From Kiritimatiellia bacterium (GTDB lineage: Bacteria; Verrucomicrobiota; Kiritimatiellia; UBA8416; YA12-FULL-48-11), in assembly GCA_028716365.1 (NCBI GenBank), contig JAQUPZ010000004.1, positions 391,006 through 455,005 on the forward strand: a stretch of 64,000 bases of DNA, written 5' to 3'. The position numbers and the translations under genes are program-made. This document shows positions 46,154 through 54,884 of the stretch, piece after piece. A model generated the notes under the pieces. The model made no database searches, was not told the origin of the DNA, and worked only from the letters and a program-made list of their open reading frames with translations. The stretch's first letter is position 1, and the number at the start of each line of letters is the position of its first letter.

Positions 46154-46831
46154 TCAGAGTCTCAGAACAGCAGCTGCCAATATGAGATCATCTGGTACCG
46201 TAATTTTAATATTAGACAATGCCGTCGGCACTAGACGGACATCGCGGCTAACCAGTTCAACAGCCGACGCCTCATCGGTTACCGTTAGTCTCTTCCTGCT
46301 TACAACATTAAAAGCCTTTGTGAGAAGATCCACCCTGAAAGTCTGCGGAGTCTGAACCGCCCATAGCATTGTACGATCAATTGTTTTACTCACAATAAAT
46401 CCCTTTTTAACTTCCTTAACCGTATCTGTAATCTTCACAGCAGCCACACCCGATCCGAATTTGCGGGCCGATTTGACCGTTTCGGAAATAATCAATGGAG
46501 TAATGCAAGGACGCGCTCCATCGTGAACAGCAACAATACTCACATCATGATTTAACTGAGAAAGTCCAATTTTCACAGAAATTTGACGCGTAGCACCACC
46601 AGCTATCACTTTTCTCACTTTATAACAGCCAAATAATTGAACCATTGCACGGGCAGAATCCACACGATCTTTCCGGACGACCAGAATAACACCATCAATA
46701 TCCGGGCATTTTTCAAAGGCTATTAGCGAATATGCCAAAACAGGCTTGGTCCCAAGGCTCAGGAACGCCTTGTCAACATCAGGGCCCATTCTTTCACTTT
46801 TACCCGCAGCAACTATCACTCCGTAATTCAT
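46154..46831 (-). CDS. ispD: 2-C-methyl-D-erythritol 4-phosphate cytidylyltransferase
   Basis: A 225-residue IspD, third step of the MEP isoprenoid route: CTP plus MEP gives CDP-ME. 'IVAAGKSERMG' (CTP binding), 'LAYSLIAFEKCPDIDGVILV', 'AVHDGARPCITP' and 'TPQTFRVDLLTKAF' are family blocks. The C-terminus ends 'KITVPDDLILAAAVL', as in most. It heads a tight minus-strand run with the phosphoesterase, ferredoxin and radical SAM genes. Confidence 0.96.
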   Translation of the reverse strand: MNYGVIVAAGKSERMGPDVDKAFLSLGTKPVLAYSLIAFEKCPDIDGVILVVRKDRVDSARAMVQLFGCYKVRKVIAGGATRQISVKIGLSQLNHDVSIVAVHDGARPCITPLIISETVKSARKFGSGVAAVKITDTVKEVKKGFIVSKTIDRTMLWAVQTPQTFRVDLLTKAFNVVSRKRLTVTDEASAVELVSRDVRLVPTALSNIKITVPDDLILAAAVLRL

Positions 46832-46962
46832 TTACCACTATTCCCTTCGAGGATAGATAAAAAGACATTTGACATTATTCCACCGCTTCCAGCACGTCAA
46901 GTATTTTCCCGATTTCTACGTAAAAACAGGTATTTATGGTGGAATTCTTTTCGGAGCACCCC

Positions 46963-46990
46963 TTGATTTTCCCGTATTTTATGGTATATC
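46963..46990 (+). promoter_or_regulatory. Candidate promoter of the Ser/Thr kinase gene
   Basis: TTGATT (46963-46968), 16 bases, TATATC (46985-46990), about 50 bases before the kinase ATG. A moderate sigma-70-type match in the 204-base divergent gap with ispD. The same gap has a spaced inverted repeat ATTCCACC (46877-46884) and GGTGGAAT (46938-46945). Confidence 0.35.
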
Positions 46991-47035
46991 CCTGAATATA
47001 AATATTGGTACTATCTGTCGCCAAGAAGGCAATTA

Positions 47036-49429
47036 ATGAAAAAAACAGAGATTATCCCGAAAATCAAAGTTGAACCGAAAAGCGACTCCGATATTCCGGG
47101 GGAATCCAAACCTCTTGATGAAACTGTACGTATCTCCGATGACGAACTTGGGACCCAATCCAGAATAGACGATACAAAAACAGGTTTCAAACTTGAAGCC
47201 CTTGATGAACAATATTCAATACTGGACAAAGTTGGTGACGGAGGAATGGGTATTGTCTATCTTGCGCAAGACAAAAAGCTGGGTCGATATGTTGCTATCA
47301 AGCGTCTAAACCGTACCAGCCTCAGTAATCCAGTATTAAAAGAACGTTTTTTCAGGGAAGCAAAGGCAATCGCCACTCTCAACCACATTCATATCGTGCA
47401 TATATATGCCCTTGGAGAAGACAGCGAAGGCCCTTATATAGTCATGGAGTATGTGCCAGGTCCACCGGAAACATCGCCAAATAAGACTCCGCATACACCC
47501 TTTACTCTTGCAAATCGCGTCTCACTATCAGGCCCTTTCATAATAGATGATGCCCTGACCCTGTTGCTCAAATTATGCAGGGCCATCGAATATGCACACA
47601 ATTGCGGAGTCATCCATCGCGATCTAAAACCATCGAACGTTCTTCTCGATGAGAGCGGCGAACCAAAACTCGCGGATTTCGGTTTGGCCCGCCGCATGGG
47701 AGAAGAAAACGAAGACCACCTTACTGTGCCAGGTGAAAAAATGCTGTCAGTCGGTTATGGCGCACCGGAACAGGAAATGGATGCCAGCCAAACAGATCAA
47801 CGCGCGGATATTTACGGGTTGGGCGCTATACTTTATTTCAGCATCACGGGAAAGAACCCCCGCTATTTCCGTGAAAGTGAAGTGCCGGAATCCATACGTA
47901 TGCCTCTTGTTAAAGCCCTTGAAACAGATCGAAACAAGCGATGGAACACCGTTAAGGAGTTTACGACAGCCTTATCGCTTGTGAAAGCTCCATCAACAAT
48001 AGAAATTCCCACAATTAAAACTACCTGGCGCTGCAAATGGTGCGATACCGTAAACCCGGTCACAATCAGTTATTGCGGCAAATGCGGCTGGGATGGAGGG
48101 GAAACCTGCGCAGAATGCGGTGCCGACACCCGTGTAGGAATACAATTTTGCGGTTCATGCGGAGCTGATGCACGGGAATATGAAATGGCACAGATCCTTC
48201 TGAAACGTATGCGGCGACACTGGGATGAGAAAGCATTTGAACTGGTCATTCATGAAGCTGGTCGATCAGTCAGGTTTCAGCCTACAGGACCAAATGGCAG
48301 AAAACTGCTCAATCAAATCGACACCATGGGCCGAGAAGCATATCAAACATTGGCTCGCCGCAAGGAAATTAAGCAGGCGATCGACAAGGAAGTTTCTCTT
48401 CATAATTATGATCTCGTTCGAAAATATATCGAAGAATATAATACACTTTCAACCGACAACGCATTTGCGGAATTAGCCAAAGAGCTTCCTTCATTAACAT
48501 TGAACAGTAATCTAAAAAAAATCCAGAAAGCAATAGAACAGAAAGAATGGGATTACGCAGAAAGAGCATGCCGTAATGTTATAGCAAGTAATCCTGCCAA
48601 CAGTACAGAAGCTGAATTTCTTATAAAAATAGTCGGATCCCAGCGAACTCGTATCCGTATGTTGAAGGCTATAGCTGCTGTTTTCCTCATTCTCGTTTTT
48701 TATGTACTCAGCGCTGCACCAGTTTACCGCTATTTCAATCAACCACCAGTTCCCGAATTGAAATCTATATATAGATTTGCCGATTTTTTGCATAAAGTGA
48801 CCTTTCTTCAGAAACCACTGGAAAAATATGCAATCCTCTGGAATGCCAGTAACATGTACGATCGGCTACAGGAAAAAGATGCGATTTCCTCAGTATTGAC
48901 GGCCTCTTCGACTGCATCAACCGCTAAAGGTGGCGATATGGCATCCCTTCAGGCCGAATTTGAAATTTCTCTTAAAAAAATTGAAGAAACTGACACGGCC
49001 AGAATTAAGACCTGGCAGCGTAATTATGCAACAGAATTAACATCCTTACAGCTAACAATGCAGAAAAAAGGTGATTTCGAAGGATGGTCTGCAGTAAGAG
49101 ATGAATTATTAAGGTTGGAGGATCATTCGACCATTCCCGACGAAGCAATAGTCTCCAAACCCCAGGAACTTGTCGCCCTTCAAAACAAGTTTCGTGACAG
49201 TGAGTTCAAAAACCTTGCTGAAAAGAAAAAAGACATAAGATCTTTTACGCAACACTATATTGATAAGCTGGAAAATCTTCAAAAGAAAATGACCATGCAG
49301 GGCAAAATGGAAGATGCCGCGGCAATTAACACAGTAATTAAAAAAGTAAAATCAAGTCTTGACGCAGAATTACCTGAACCTCAGCCACCTGCCCAGCCTC
49401 AGCCAAAGAATATAAAGGCTACAAACTAA
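47036..49429 (+). CDS. Membrane Ser/Thr protein kinase with zinc ribbons and coiled-coil tail
   Basis: A 797-residue Hanks-type kinase. Kinase domain ~60-320: 'KVGDGGMGIVYLAQD' glycine loop, 'VAIKRL' Lys, 'HRDLKPSNVLLDE' catalytic loop, 'ADFGLARRMG' DFG and 'SVGYGAPEQEM' activation-loop end. Then a double zinc ribbon at ~330-383 (CKWC...CGKCG...CAECG...CGSCG), a helical region, one transmembrane helix (~541-563, 'LKAIAAVFLILVFYVLSA') and a coiled coil with 'ASLQAEFEISLKKIEE' and 'MQKKGDFEGWSAVRDEL'. Topology puts the kinase and ribbons in the cytoplasm and the coiled coil outside. Such kinases are frequent in PVC bacteria; substrates are unknown. Confidence 0.92.
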   Translation: MKKTEIIPKIKVEPKSDSDIPGESKPLDETVRISDDELGTQSRIDDTKTGFKLEALDEQYSILDKVGDGGMGIVYLAQDKKLGRYVAIKRLNRTSLSNPVLKERFFREAKAIATLNHIHIVHIYALGEDSEGPYIVMEYVPGPPETSPNKTPHTPFTLANRVSLSGPFIIDDALTLLLKLCRAIEYAHNCGVIHRDLKPSNVLLDESGEPKLADFGLARRMGEENEDHLTVPGEKMLSVGYGAPEQEMDASQTDQRADIYGLGAILYFSITGKNPRYFRESEVPESIRMPLVKALETDRNKRWNTVKEFTTALSLVKAPSTIEIPTIKTTWRCKWCDTVNPVTISYCGKCGWDGGETCAECGADTRVGIQFCGSCGADAREYEMAQILLKRMRRHWDEKAFELVIHEAGRSVRFQPTGPNGRKLLNQIDTMGREAYQTLARRKEIKQAIDKEVSLHNYDLVRKYIEEYNTLSTDNAFAELAKELPSLTLNSNLKKIQKAIEQKEWDYAERACRNVIASNPANSTEAEFLIKIVGSQRTRIRMLKAIAAVFLILVFYVLSAAPVYRYFNQPPVPELKSIYRFADFLHKVTFLQKPLEKYAILWNASNMYDRLQEKDAISSVLTASSTASTAKGGDMASLQAEFEISLKKIEETDTARIKTWQRNYATELTSLQLTMQKKGDFEGWSAVRDELLRLEDHSTIPDEAIVSKPQELVALQNKFRDSEFKNLAEKKKDIRSFTQHYIDKLENLQKKMTMQGKMEDAAAINTVIKKVKSSLDAELPEPQPPAQPQPKNIKATN

Positions 49430-49453
49430 ACCACACAAAAACTATTTTTACTT

Positions 49454-49852
49454 TTACAAACACTTATTGCATACAGCTTCAACTTTACGCAAGTCCGGAG
49501 CACTGATAACAACATGACATTTGCAGTTTTTGTTAAGGCACGACGTGGCATATATATAGTTGATGTTAATACCCACTGCAGCCAGTTTTGACACAACAAG
49601 TTCAAGTGCACCGGGTTCATTTCGGAGGGGAATTACACTAACGTCCTGCACAGTAAATGGAACGCGGGCCTTTGCAAGCCCCTTATTTGTCGCTGAAGCA
49701 TTGTTGGCAATCAACTGAACCAGCCCCACATCAGATCCTGCCGATACGGAAATACCCTCTATATTCACTTTTTCTATGGCTAATACCCTGGTTACCCTGG
49801 CAAGTTCACCAGGTTTATTTTCAAGATACAACGTAAACTGTTTTTTTATCAT
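49454..49852 (-). CDS. Tandem ACT-domain regulator
   Basis: A 132-residue protein made of two ACT domains: 'LYLENKPGELARVTRVLAIE' (residues 5-70) and 'VIPLRNEPGALELVVSKLAA' (72-125), with a Cys-containing end (CLNKNCKCHV). ACT pairs bind amino acids and often dimerise. The ATG at 49852 follows GGAGGACGTATC; an open frame continues upstream to 49939 but lacks homology. It is divergent from dapL, so a role in sensing diaminopimelate-pathway amino acids is possible (inference from position only). Confidence 0.88.
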   Translation of the reverse strand: MIKKQFTLYLENKPGELARVTRVLAIEKVNIEGISVSAGSDVGLVQLIANNASATNKGLAKARVPFTVQDVSVIPLRNEPGALELVVSKLAAVGININYIYATSCLNKNCKCHVVISAPDLRKVEAVCNKCL

Positions 49853-49968
49853 GATACGTCCTCCTCCATGACTCATTTGTCGCACATAATAGATCCCCAC
49901 TTTGAAAAGCATAACATGATATTTATTCATAACAATCACTTATTCTCGTGAATCAAAAATGACCATGC

Positions 49969-49996
49969 TTGACTCACAAAACAAGCACGTTAGAAT
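49969..49996 (+). promoter_or_regulatory. Promoter of dapL
   Basis: TTGACT (49969-49974), 16 bases, TAGAAT (49991-49996). Each hexamer matches the consensus in five of six bases. The start point near 50003 leaves a 30-base leader with CGGAGA before the dapL ATG at 50033. Confidence 0.5.
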
Positions 49997-50032
49997 CTTC
50001 CTTTAAGTATACATATCGGAGATACAGACAAT

Positions 50033-51259
50033 ATGAACTTTCAAAAACTCTTTGCCGAAAGAATAGGCGGCGAGAAATTCGGAACAATAAACGAAATATA
50101 CAAGTTCGAAAAAATCAAAAGAGCTAAAGCAGAAGCCAGGGTCAGACATCCCGGCATGGAATTACTGGATTTCGGTGTAGGTGAACCAGATCAAATGGCA
50201 CCGCCTCCTATACGAAAGGCTCTGAAAAAAGCTATTGATCAACCCGGGAACCGCGGCTACGCCGATAATGGTATCAGAGACTTCAAAATAGCAGCTGCTG
50301 ATTATATGCGAAAGTTTTTCGGAGTTAAAGATCTCGATCCGGATACTGAAATCAACCACAGCATTGGCTCCAAACCGGCACTTGCAATGTTACCTGCATG
50401 TTTTATAAACCCGGGTGATGTCGCACTTGTAACAATACCCGGCTATCCAGTGATGGCCACTCATACCGTTTACTTCGGCGGTAAAGTTGTAAAACTTCCT
50501 TTGCTTAAAGAAAACGGTTTTTACCCTGATCTGGACAAGATCCCAGAAGACATACTGAGAGAAACCAAACTGTTTTATATAAACTATCCCAACAATCCCA
50601 CTGGCGCGGCACCTTCAGAAACGTTTTTCGACAAACTTATCGCGCTTGCCGAAAAAAACAATATACTTATTGTACAGGATGCAGCCTATGCAACCCTGGT
50701 TTATGGACGTTCCCCGCTCTCCATCCTTAGCCGACCTGGCGGAAAGGAAACCGCCATTGAACTTCATTCCATGAGCAAAAGTTACAATATGACAGGATGG
50801 CGGCTCGGTTTTGTCGCAGGTCATCGACGGGTAATTCAGGCATACGCCGAAGTAAAAGACAACATTGACTCCGGACAGTTTAAGGCCATACAAATCGCAG
50901 CTTGTGCTGGAATTGCCGATAAAAAACTCTCGGATAACATAAAGAAACACTACGAAAAACGTCTGAAAAAACTGGTTTCTGCCCTGAAAAAGGCCGGTTT
51001 CGATGCCAGGATGCCTGGCGGAACTTTCTATCTGTACGTTCCTGCACCCAAAGGCGCAGGAAATATTGCTTTTAAAAATGCAGAAGAAGCTTCGCAATTT
51101 CTGATCAGGAATCAAATGGTTTCCACAGTGCCATGGGATGATGCCGGTTCTTACTTGCGGTTTTCTGCAACATTTGAATCAAAGAACGAAAAGGATGATG
51201 ACCGGGTTATCAGAGAACTGCTCCATCGTCTTGAAACTTCACATTTACGCTGGGACTGA
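50033..51259 (+). CDS. dapL: LL-diaminopimelate aminotransferase
   Basis: A 408-residue fold-type I PLP enzyme that converts tetrahydrodipicolinate to LL-diaminopimelate in one step, bypassing DapC/D/E. Family features: 'VGEPDQMAPPPI', 'INYPNNPTGA', 'SMSKSYNMTGWRLGFVAG' (PLP Lys in SKS) and the DapL N-terminus 'FGTINEIYKFEKI'. DapL occurs in Chlamydiae, Verrucomicrobia, Lentisphaerae, cyanobacteria, plants and some other lineages. It supports a PVC-type assignment and supplies the peptidoglycan cross-linker and lysine. It converges on purC with 2 bases between. Confidence 0.95.
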   Translation: MNFQKLFAERIGGEKFGTINEIYKFEKIKRAKAEARVRHPGMELLDFGVGEPDQMAPPPIRKALKKAIDQPGNRGYADNGIRDFKIAAADYMRKFFGVKDLDPDTEINHSIGSKPALAMLPACFINPGDVALVTIPGYPVMATHTVYFGGKVVKLPLLKENGFYPDLDKIPEDILRETKLFYINYPNNPTGAAPSETFFDKLIALAEKNNILIVQDAAYATLVYGRSPLSILSRPGGKETAIELHSMSKSYNMTGWRLGFVAGHRRVIQAYAEVKDNIDSGQFKAIQIAACAGIADKKLSDNIKKHYEKRLKKLVSALKKAGFDARMPGGTFYLYVPAPKGAGNIAFKNAEEASQFLIRNQMVSTVPWDDAGSYLRFSATFESKNEKDDDRVIRELLHRLETSHLRWD

Positions 51260-51261
51260 TT

Positions 51262-52215
51262 CTAGATGTTTCTAAGAGCTTTCGCGACACGCTCCATGAT
51301 CGGAGTATTGGAAACTTTAAACTCGCATCCTGTAATAAGCTCGTAAGCCTGGATGTAGCGTTTTGCAGCTTCTATTCTGATTTCCTGTGTAAGAACAGGA
51401 GGTTTACCATCTCCTCTGAATCCCTGCTTTACAAGCCATTCCCGGACATATTCTTTATCCAGTTTCCTTTGTTCTTTACCCGCACGAAATAATTCATTGT
51501 AGGTATCGGCAAACCAGTATCGAGATGAATCAGGAGTATGAATTTCGTCGGATATGACAAATTTACCGTTAAGTTTCCCAATTTCATATTTTGTATCGAC
51601 GAGGATTAATCCGCGTTTGGCCGCTTCTTTCACACCGGCCGCATAGAGTTTAAAACATATCCTCGCACATTCATCAAAACTTTTCGCATCAATAAGCCCT
51701 TCACCAATCGCTTCGTCACGCGAAATCGGTCGGTCATGTTTCTCCATCTTGGTGGTCGGAGTAAGAATCGGCTTTTTCAGTTTCTGATCCTTTTTCATGT
51801 CTTCCGGCAGAAGATTACCACAGAAGTTTCTGATACCTTTCTCATGGTTATACCACGCGGATGTTTTGGTCACTCCGGTAATGTAACCGCGTACAACAAA
51901 TTCAAGAGGCATCTGCTCGCATTCATGGACAATCATCACGTTTGGATCAGGAACAGATATAATGTGATTAGGTACAATACTCCTCGTTTTTTCAAACCAG
52001 AACGCCGCAAGTTGATTAAGCACCTGCCCCTTAAACGGTATCGTACCAAGGACAACATCAAAAGCGGATATTCGATCCGTTGCCACCAATATTCGCCTGT
52101 TGTTTTGAATATAGCTGTCCCTGACTTTGCCCTTCTCGCGCTTGCCAAGCCATTTAAAATCCGTCTTCGCCAGAACATTGTTCAACTGAGCCTTGATTCT
52201 TTTTTCAGATACCAT
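51262..52215 (-). CDS. purC: Phosphoribosylaminoimidazole-succinocarboxamide synthase
   Basis: A 317-residue SAICAR synthetase of the long (yeast-like) form. 'KGKVRDSYI' (ATP), 'ATDRISAFDVVLGTIPFKG', 'PLEFVVRGYITG' and 'LVDTKYEIGK' with 'DEIHTPDSSRYW' are the family blocks. It joins CAIR and aspartate in purine synthesis. No other purine gene is nearby. GAGGAGAGGGGT precedes the ATG. Confidence 0.96.
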   Translation of the reverse strand: MVSEKRIKAQLNNVLAKTDFKWLGKREKGKVRDSYIQNNRRILVATDRISAFDVVLGTIPFKGQVLNQLAAFWFEKTRSIVPNHIISVPDPNVMIVHECEQMPLEFVVRGYITGVTKTSAWYNHEKGIRNFCGNLLPEDMKKDQKLKKPILTPTTKMEKHDRPISRDEAIGEGLIDAKSFDECARICFKLYAAGVKEAAKRGLILVDTKYEIGKLNGKFVISDEIHTPDSSRYWFADTYNELFRAGKEQRKLDKEYVREWLVKQGFRGDGKPPVLTQEIRIEAAKRYIQAYELITGCEFKVSNTPIMERVAKALRNI

Positions 52216-52286
52216 ACCCCTCTCCTCTGTATAAATTGAATAAGTGAGTGATATATCGCATAAATATTCTAGCAGCCTACCCCAGT

Positions 52287-52916
52287 CTATTCCCTTAATT
52301 TAACAACACTGGCGTAGAGATTGTCGCCCGGACAGGCACTTGGACCCAGATCACGATGTCCGAAAACACTGGTCTGTTTAATAGCATAGCGTTCCCTGAG
52401 AACCGTGATGATTTGTTCAACGGTTATTAATTGATCCTCGGATGGTTTCTGCATGTCGAAATTTCCAATACATACAATGCCAATGTTCCTGTCATTTTGG
52501 CCGGCAACATGTGCGCCTTCATAACCAAGAGAACGCCCCTCCCATAGCCTTCCGGCATAGTCGATGACAAAATGATAGCCAATATCTCCATAGTTACGAT
52601 CTATGTGCTCCGTAAGAATACCATCCAGATCACGGATAACAGTGCTCTTGGCTATGTCAAAATTTTTATATTTACCAACATGGTGAACGGTTATCCTGTC
52701 AAACTCAACTGCCGCCCTGAGGAGCCATTTTCGCGGTAAAACATTCGTCCAGGTATCCCGGCCCATTATATCCATTTCGGTCTTTATAAAATCGAGGTTA
52801 ACCGGTTGGATAACAGGACGCTTTACGACCTCACCCCTGGCAGTTCTTGATGCCAAAAGTAACGCAGGAATGGCCATAACAAATGACTTTATAAAAAAAC
52901 GCCGATTCTGTTTCAT
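52287..52916 (-). CDS. Exported N-acetylmuramoyl-L-alanine amidase (PGRP/amidase_2)
   Basis: A 209-residue zinc amidase. The signal (MKQNRRFFIKSFVMAIPALL) carries a twin-Arg-like RRFFIK. The catalytic domain has zinc ligands in 'DRITVHHVGKYKN' (first His, ~residue 77), and 'SVFGHRDLGPSACPGDNL' (last His, with the Cys of PGRP folds). 'IGYHFVIDYAGRLWEGRSL' is the family's substrate-groove signature. It cuts the amide bond between muramic acid and the stem peptide; this would be in the periplasm. Confidence 0.92.
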   Translation of the reverse strand: MKQNRRFFIKSFVMAIPALLLASRTARGEVVKRPVIQPVNLDFIKTEMDIMGRDTWTNVLPRKWLLRAAVEFDRITVHHVGKYKNFDIAKSTVIRDLDGILTEHIDRNYGDIGYHFVIDYAGRLWEGRSLGYEGAHVAGQNDRNIGIVCIGNFDMQKPSEDQLITVEQIITVLRERYAIKQTSVFGHRDLGPSACPGDNLYASVVKLRE

Positions 52917-52943
52917 TGGTTTATAAAGAAATACAAGATTAGC

Positions 52944-53564
52944 CTAAATGTCAAGATTCATCACCCTGGGAACATAATCCCATTGCCGTTCTTTATAAAG
53001 CTGTTCAAGTTTTCGTTCGCAAACTGATTTAATTTCACCCTCCAATAAGGCAATTCCTTTTGTGTCATTTCCGTTCCCCAGAAATGCAATGGCTGTGGAA
53101 AAAATATTCTTTAAACCAAGGATTCCCTGTCCCCGCGTCTTGTCCCAAATCTCCGCAATCGACTCAACAACCATGCCAAGACTGCCAAAGAAAATCAGCT
53201 CAAGTGGAAAATTTTCACTCACCATCATTTCCCTGAGATCAAGAACCCACATGGCATTGTCACCTGTAACTTCCCATTCTGCGGGCTTTACCAATCCAGT
53301 ACCAAAGACCAGCAAACGTCGACCTGCGGCATATTCACCGATTGAAGACAGAGCCTTGGAAGCAAGCATCACAATATACCTGGAATCAGCGACATCACTT
53401 TCATGCTCACGTTCCAGAAATGATTCCACTGCCTTCGCTAATTCCTCAACCTTGCCTGGTTCTATCGCAAAATCATCGCCACACACTTCTGATATCTCTG
53501 CCGCAATATGAGAAACAATTGGCGAGGTTTCAGTTTCGAATCTGATATTTGGATTCCAAATCAT
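52944..53564 (-). CDS. Unknown 206-residue protein coupled to nrdR
   Basis: Not recognised. Acidic, soluble, mostly alpha-helical, no signal or membrane helix. The N-terminus 'MIWNPNIRFETETSPIVSHIAAEI' is distinctive. An Ala/Glu-rich helix (34-60, 'GKVEELAKAVESFLER') is followed by 'SKALSSIGEYAAGRRLLVFG' and a C-terminal 'ERKLEQLYKERQWDYVPRVM'. Its ATG overlaps the nrdR stop by 4 bases (ATGA), so the two are translated together. This suggests a link with ribonucleotide reductase control or DNA-precursor supply, but no motif supports it. Confidence 0.82.
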   Translation of the reverse strand: MIWNPNIRFETETSPIVSHIAAEISEVCGDDFAIEPGKVEELAKAVESFLEREHESDVADSRYIVMLASKALSSIGEYAAGRRLLVFGTGLVKPAEWEVTGDNAMWVLDLREMMVSENFPLELIFFGSLGMVVESIAEIWDKTRGQGILGLKNIFSTAIAFLGNGNDTKGIALLEGEIKSVCERKLEQLYKERQWDYVPRVMNLDI

Positions 53565-54016
53565 TCTTTTCCTATTAATCCTTTTATTGCGCCTAAGAAC
53601 TGATTGACATCTTTAAAACGTCGATAGACCGAGGCAAATCGCACGAATGCCACTTCGTCCAGTTTCTCAAGTCGTCCCATGACCTTCCGGCCGATAGCCT
53701 CAGTCGGAATTTCAGTTTCGTATTCGCTCTCCAGTTCTTCAACTATACTGTCAACCAGTTTCTCGATGTCATCAGTACTGATAGGTCTTTTCTCACAGGC
53801 TTTTTGAATACCGCTTATTAGCTTGCTCCGGTCGAGATCTTCGTGTCTACCGTCACGTTTAACGACCCTAAGCTGGGCTTTGATGACTTCTTCGTATGTG
53901 GTAAATCGATAACCGCAACGCAGGCACATTCTTCGCCGGCGGATCTGGCTGCCGTTCCTGGCCGCTCTGCTGTCAATTACTTTATCCTCGACATTTCCAC
54001 ACTTTGGACAACGCAC
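53561..54016 (-). CDS. nrdR: Transcriptional regulator NrdR
   Basis: A 151-residue zinc-ribbon plus ATP-cone protein that represses ribonucleotide reductase genes when (d)ATP is high. The zinc ribbon is 'MRCPKCGNVEDKVIDSR...RRRMCLRCGYRFTTYEEV', the cone is ~49-140 with 'VVKRDGRHEDLDRSKL' and 'FVRFASVYRRFKD'. The length and sequence are standard. No NrdR box or nrd gene was recognised in the window. Confidence 0.97.
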   Translation of the reverse strand: MRCPKCGNVEDKVIDSRAARNGSQIRRRRMCLRCGYRFTTYEEVIKAQLRVVKRDGRHEDLDRSKLISGIQKACEKRPISTDDIEKLVDSIVEELESEYETEIPTEAIGRKVMGRLEKLDEVAFVRFASVYRRFKDVNQFLGAIKGLIGKE

Positions 54017-54033
54017 GATAAACTCCCTGTCTT

Positions 54034-54819
54034 TCAGACTTTAAGGATTTCTTTTACAGCCGATAACAACAAGTCAGGCTTATTACTTCTTACGAACTTT
54101 ACAACTCCGGCACCTGCCTGAGTATATTCAGCATCAGGTATCTGTGATTCACCGTTATCATAAAGCACGACCGGGATATCTTTAGTATGCGGCATTTCCT
54201 TCATCATCTTGACAATAGCATCGCCATTCATACCCGCGAAAACAACTTTCATCACAACAACATCAGGTTTTCCGACAATCGCTTTTTCAAGAACTTCAGG
54301 GCCTTTTAATACACTGTCAACGATATATCCCGCTTCGATGAAAATATCGCATATAGCCTGATTACATAACGTATCGTCATCACCGATTAATACACGATTT
54401 TTCCCGGTACCGTGACTTTCAACGCTTTCCCCTTTATTGCTCCCACGCAGAAAAAGAATTCGACCAACCTCCATCAAGAGATCGCTTGGTGGGCAAGGTT
54501 TAGGTACAAAACCATCTATATCCACATTTGCAAAGAATTCCGCCATATTTGCCCTGGCAGTAAGCACAAGGACCGGGTAGTTAGGTTTGCCTTCTTCAGA
54601 AGAAATATTCCTGAGAAATCCCACCCCTCCCATACCCGGCATGCTCATATCAAGAATAATTAAATCTGGAACTATCTGCTGTAATTTTTTCAGCGCCTGT
54701 TCACCGCTTTCCGCGGTAATAACATCATACCCTTCGTATCTCAGAAAATCACTCAATGTCACGAGAAGGCTAGTATCATCATCTACCAACAGGATCTTTC
54801 GCTTTCCCTGATTTTCCAT
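54034..54819 (-). CDS. Double receiver protein; second receiver lacks its Asp
   Basis: A 261-residue protein of two tandem REC domains and no output domain. REC1 (~8-125): acidic pocket 'LLVDDDTSLL', phosphoacceptor Asp57 in 'LIILDMSMPG', 'LTARA' Thr and 'VPKP' Lys. REC2 (~140-258) keeps 'VLIGDDDTLC' but has Lys191 where the Asp should be ('VVVMKVVFAG'). REC2 is therefore a pseudo-receiver, probably a docking or dimerising module. GGAGTAAATT precedes the ATG. It is 65 bases downstream of the hybrid kinase on the same strand, its likely partner. Confidence 0.9.
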   Translation of the reverse strand: MENQGKRKILLVDDDTSLLVTLSDFLRYEGYDVITAESGEQALKKLQQIVPDLIILDMSMPGMGGVGFLRNISSEEGKPNYPVLVLTARANMAEFFANVDIDGFVPKPCPPSDLLMEVGRILFLRGSNKGESVESHGTGKNRVLIGDDDTLCNQAICDIFIEAGYIVDSVLKGPEVLEKAIVGKPDVVVMKVVFAGMNGDAIVKMMKEMPHTKDIPVVLYDNGESQIPDAEYTQAGAGVVKFVRSNKPDLLLSAVKEILKV

Positions 54820-54884
54820 AATTTACTCCTCGCATGAGAATTTAGGTTGTCGAATTATCATATAATATTCCAGAAAAATATATT

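Noticed and set aside
47000..47035. Sigma-54-like TTGGTAC near the kinase start
   Set aside because: The -12 part (TTGC) is missing at the required spacing.
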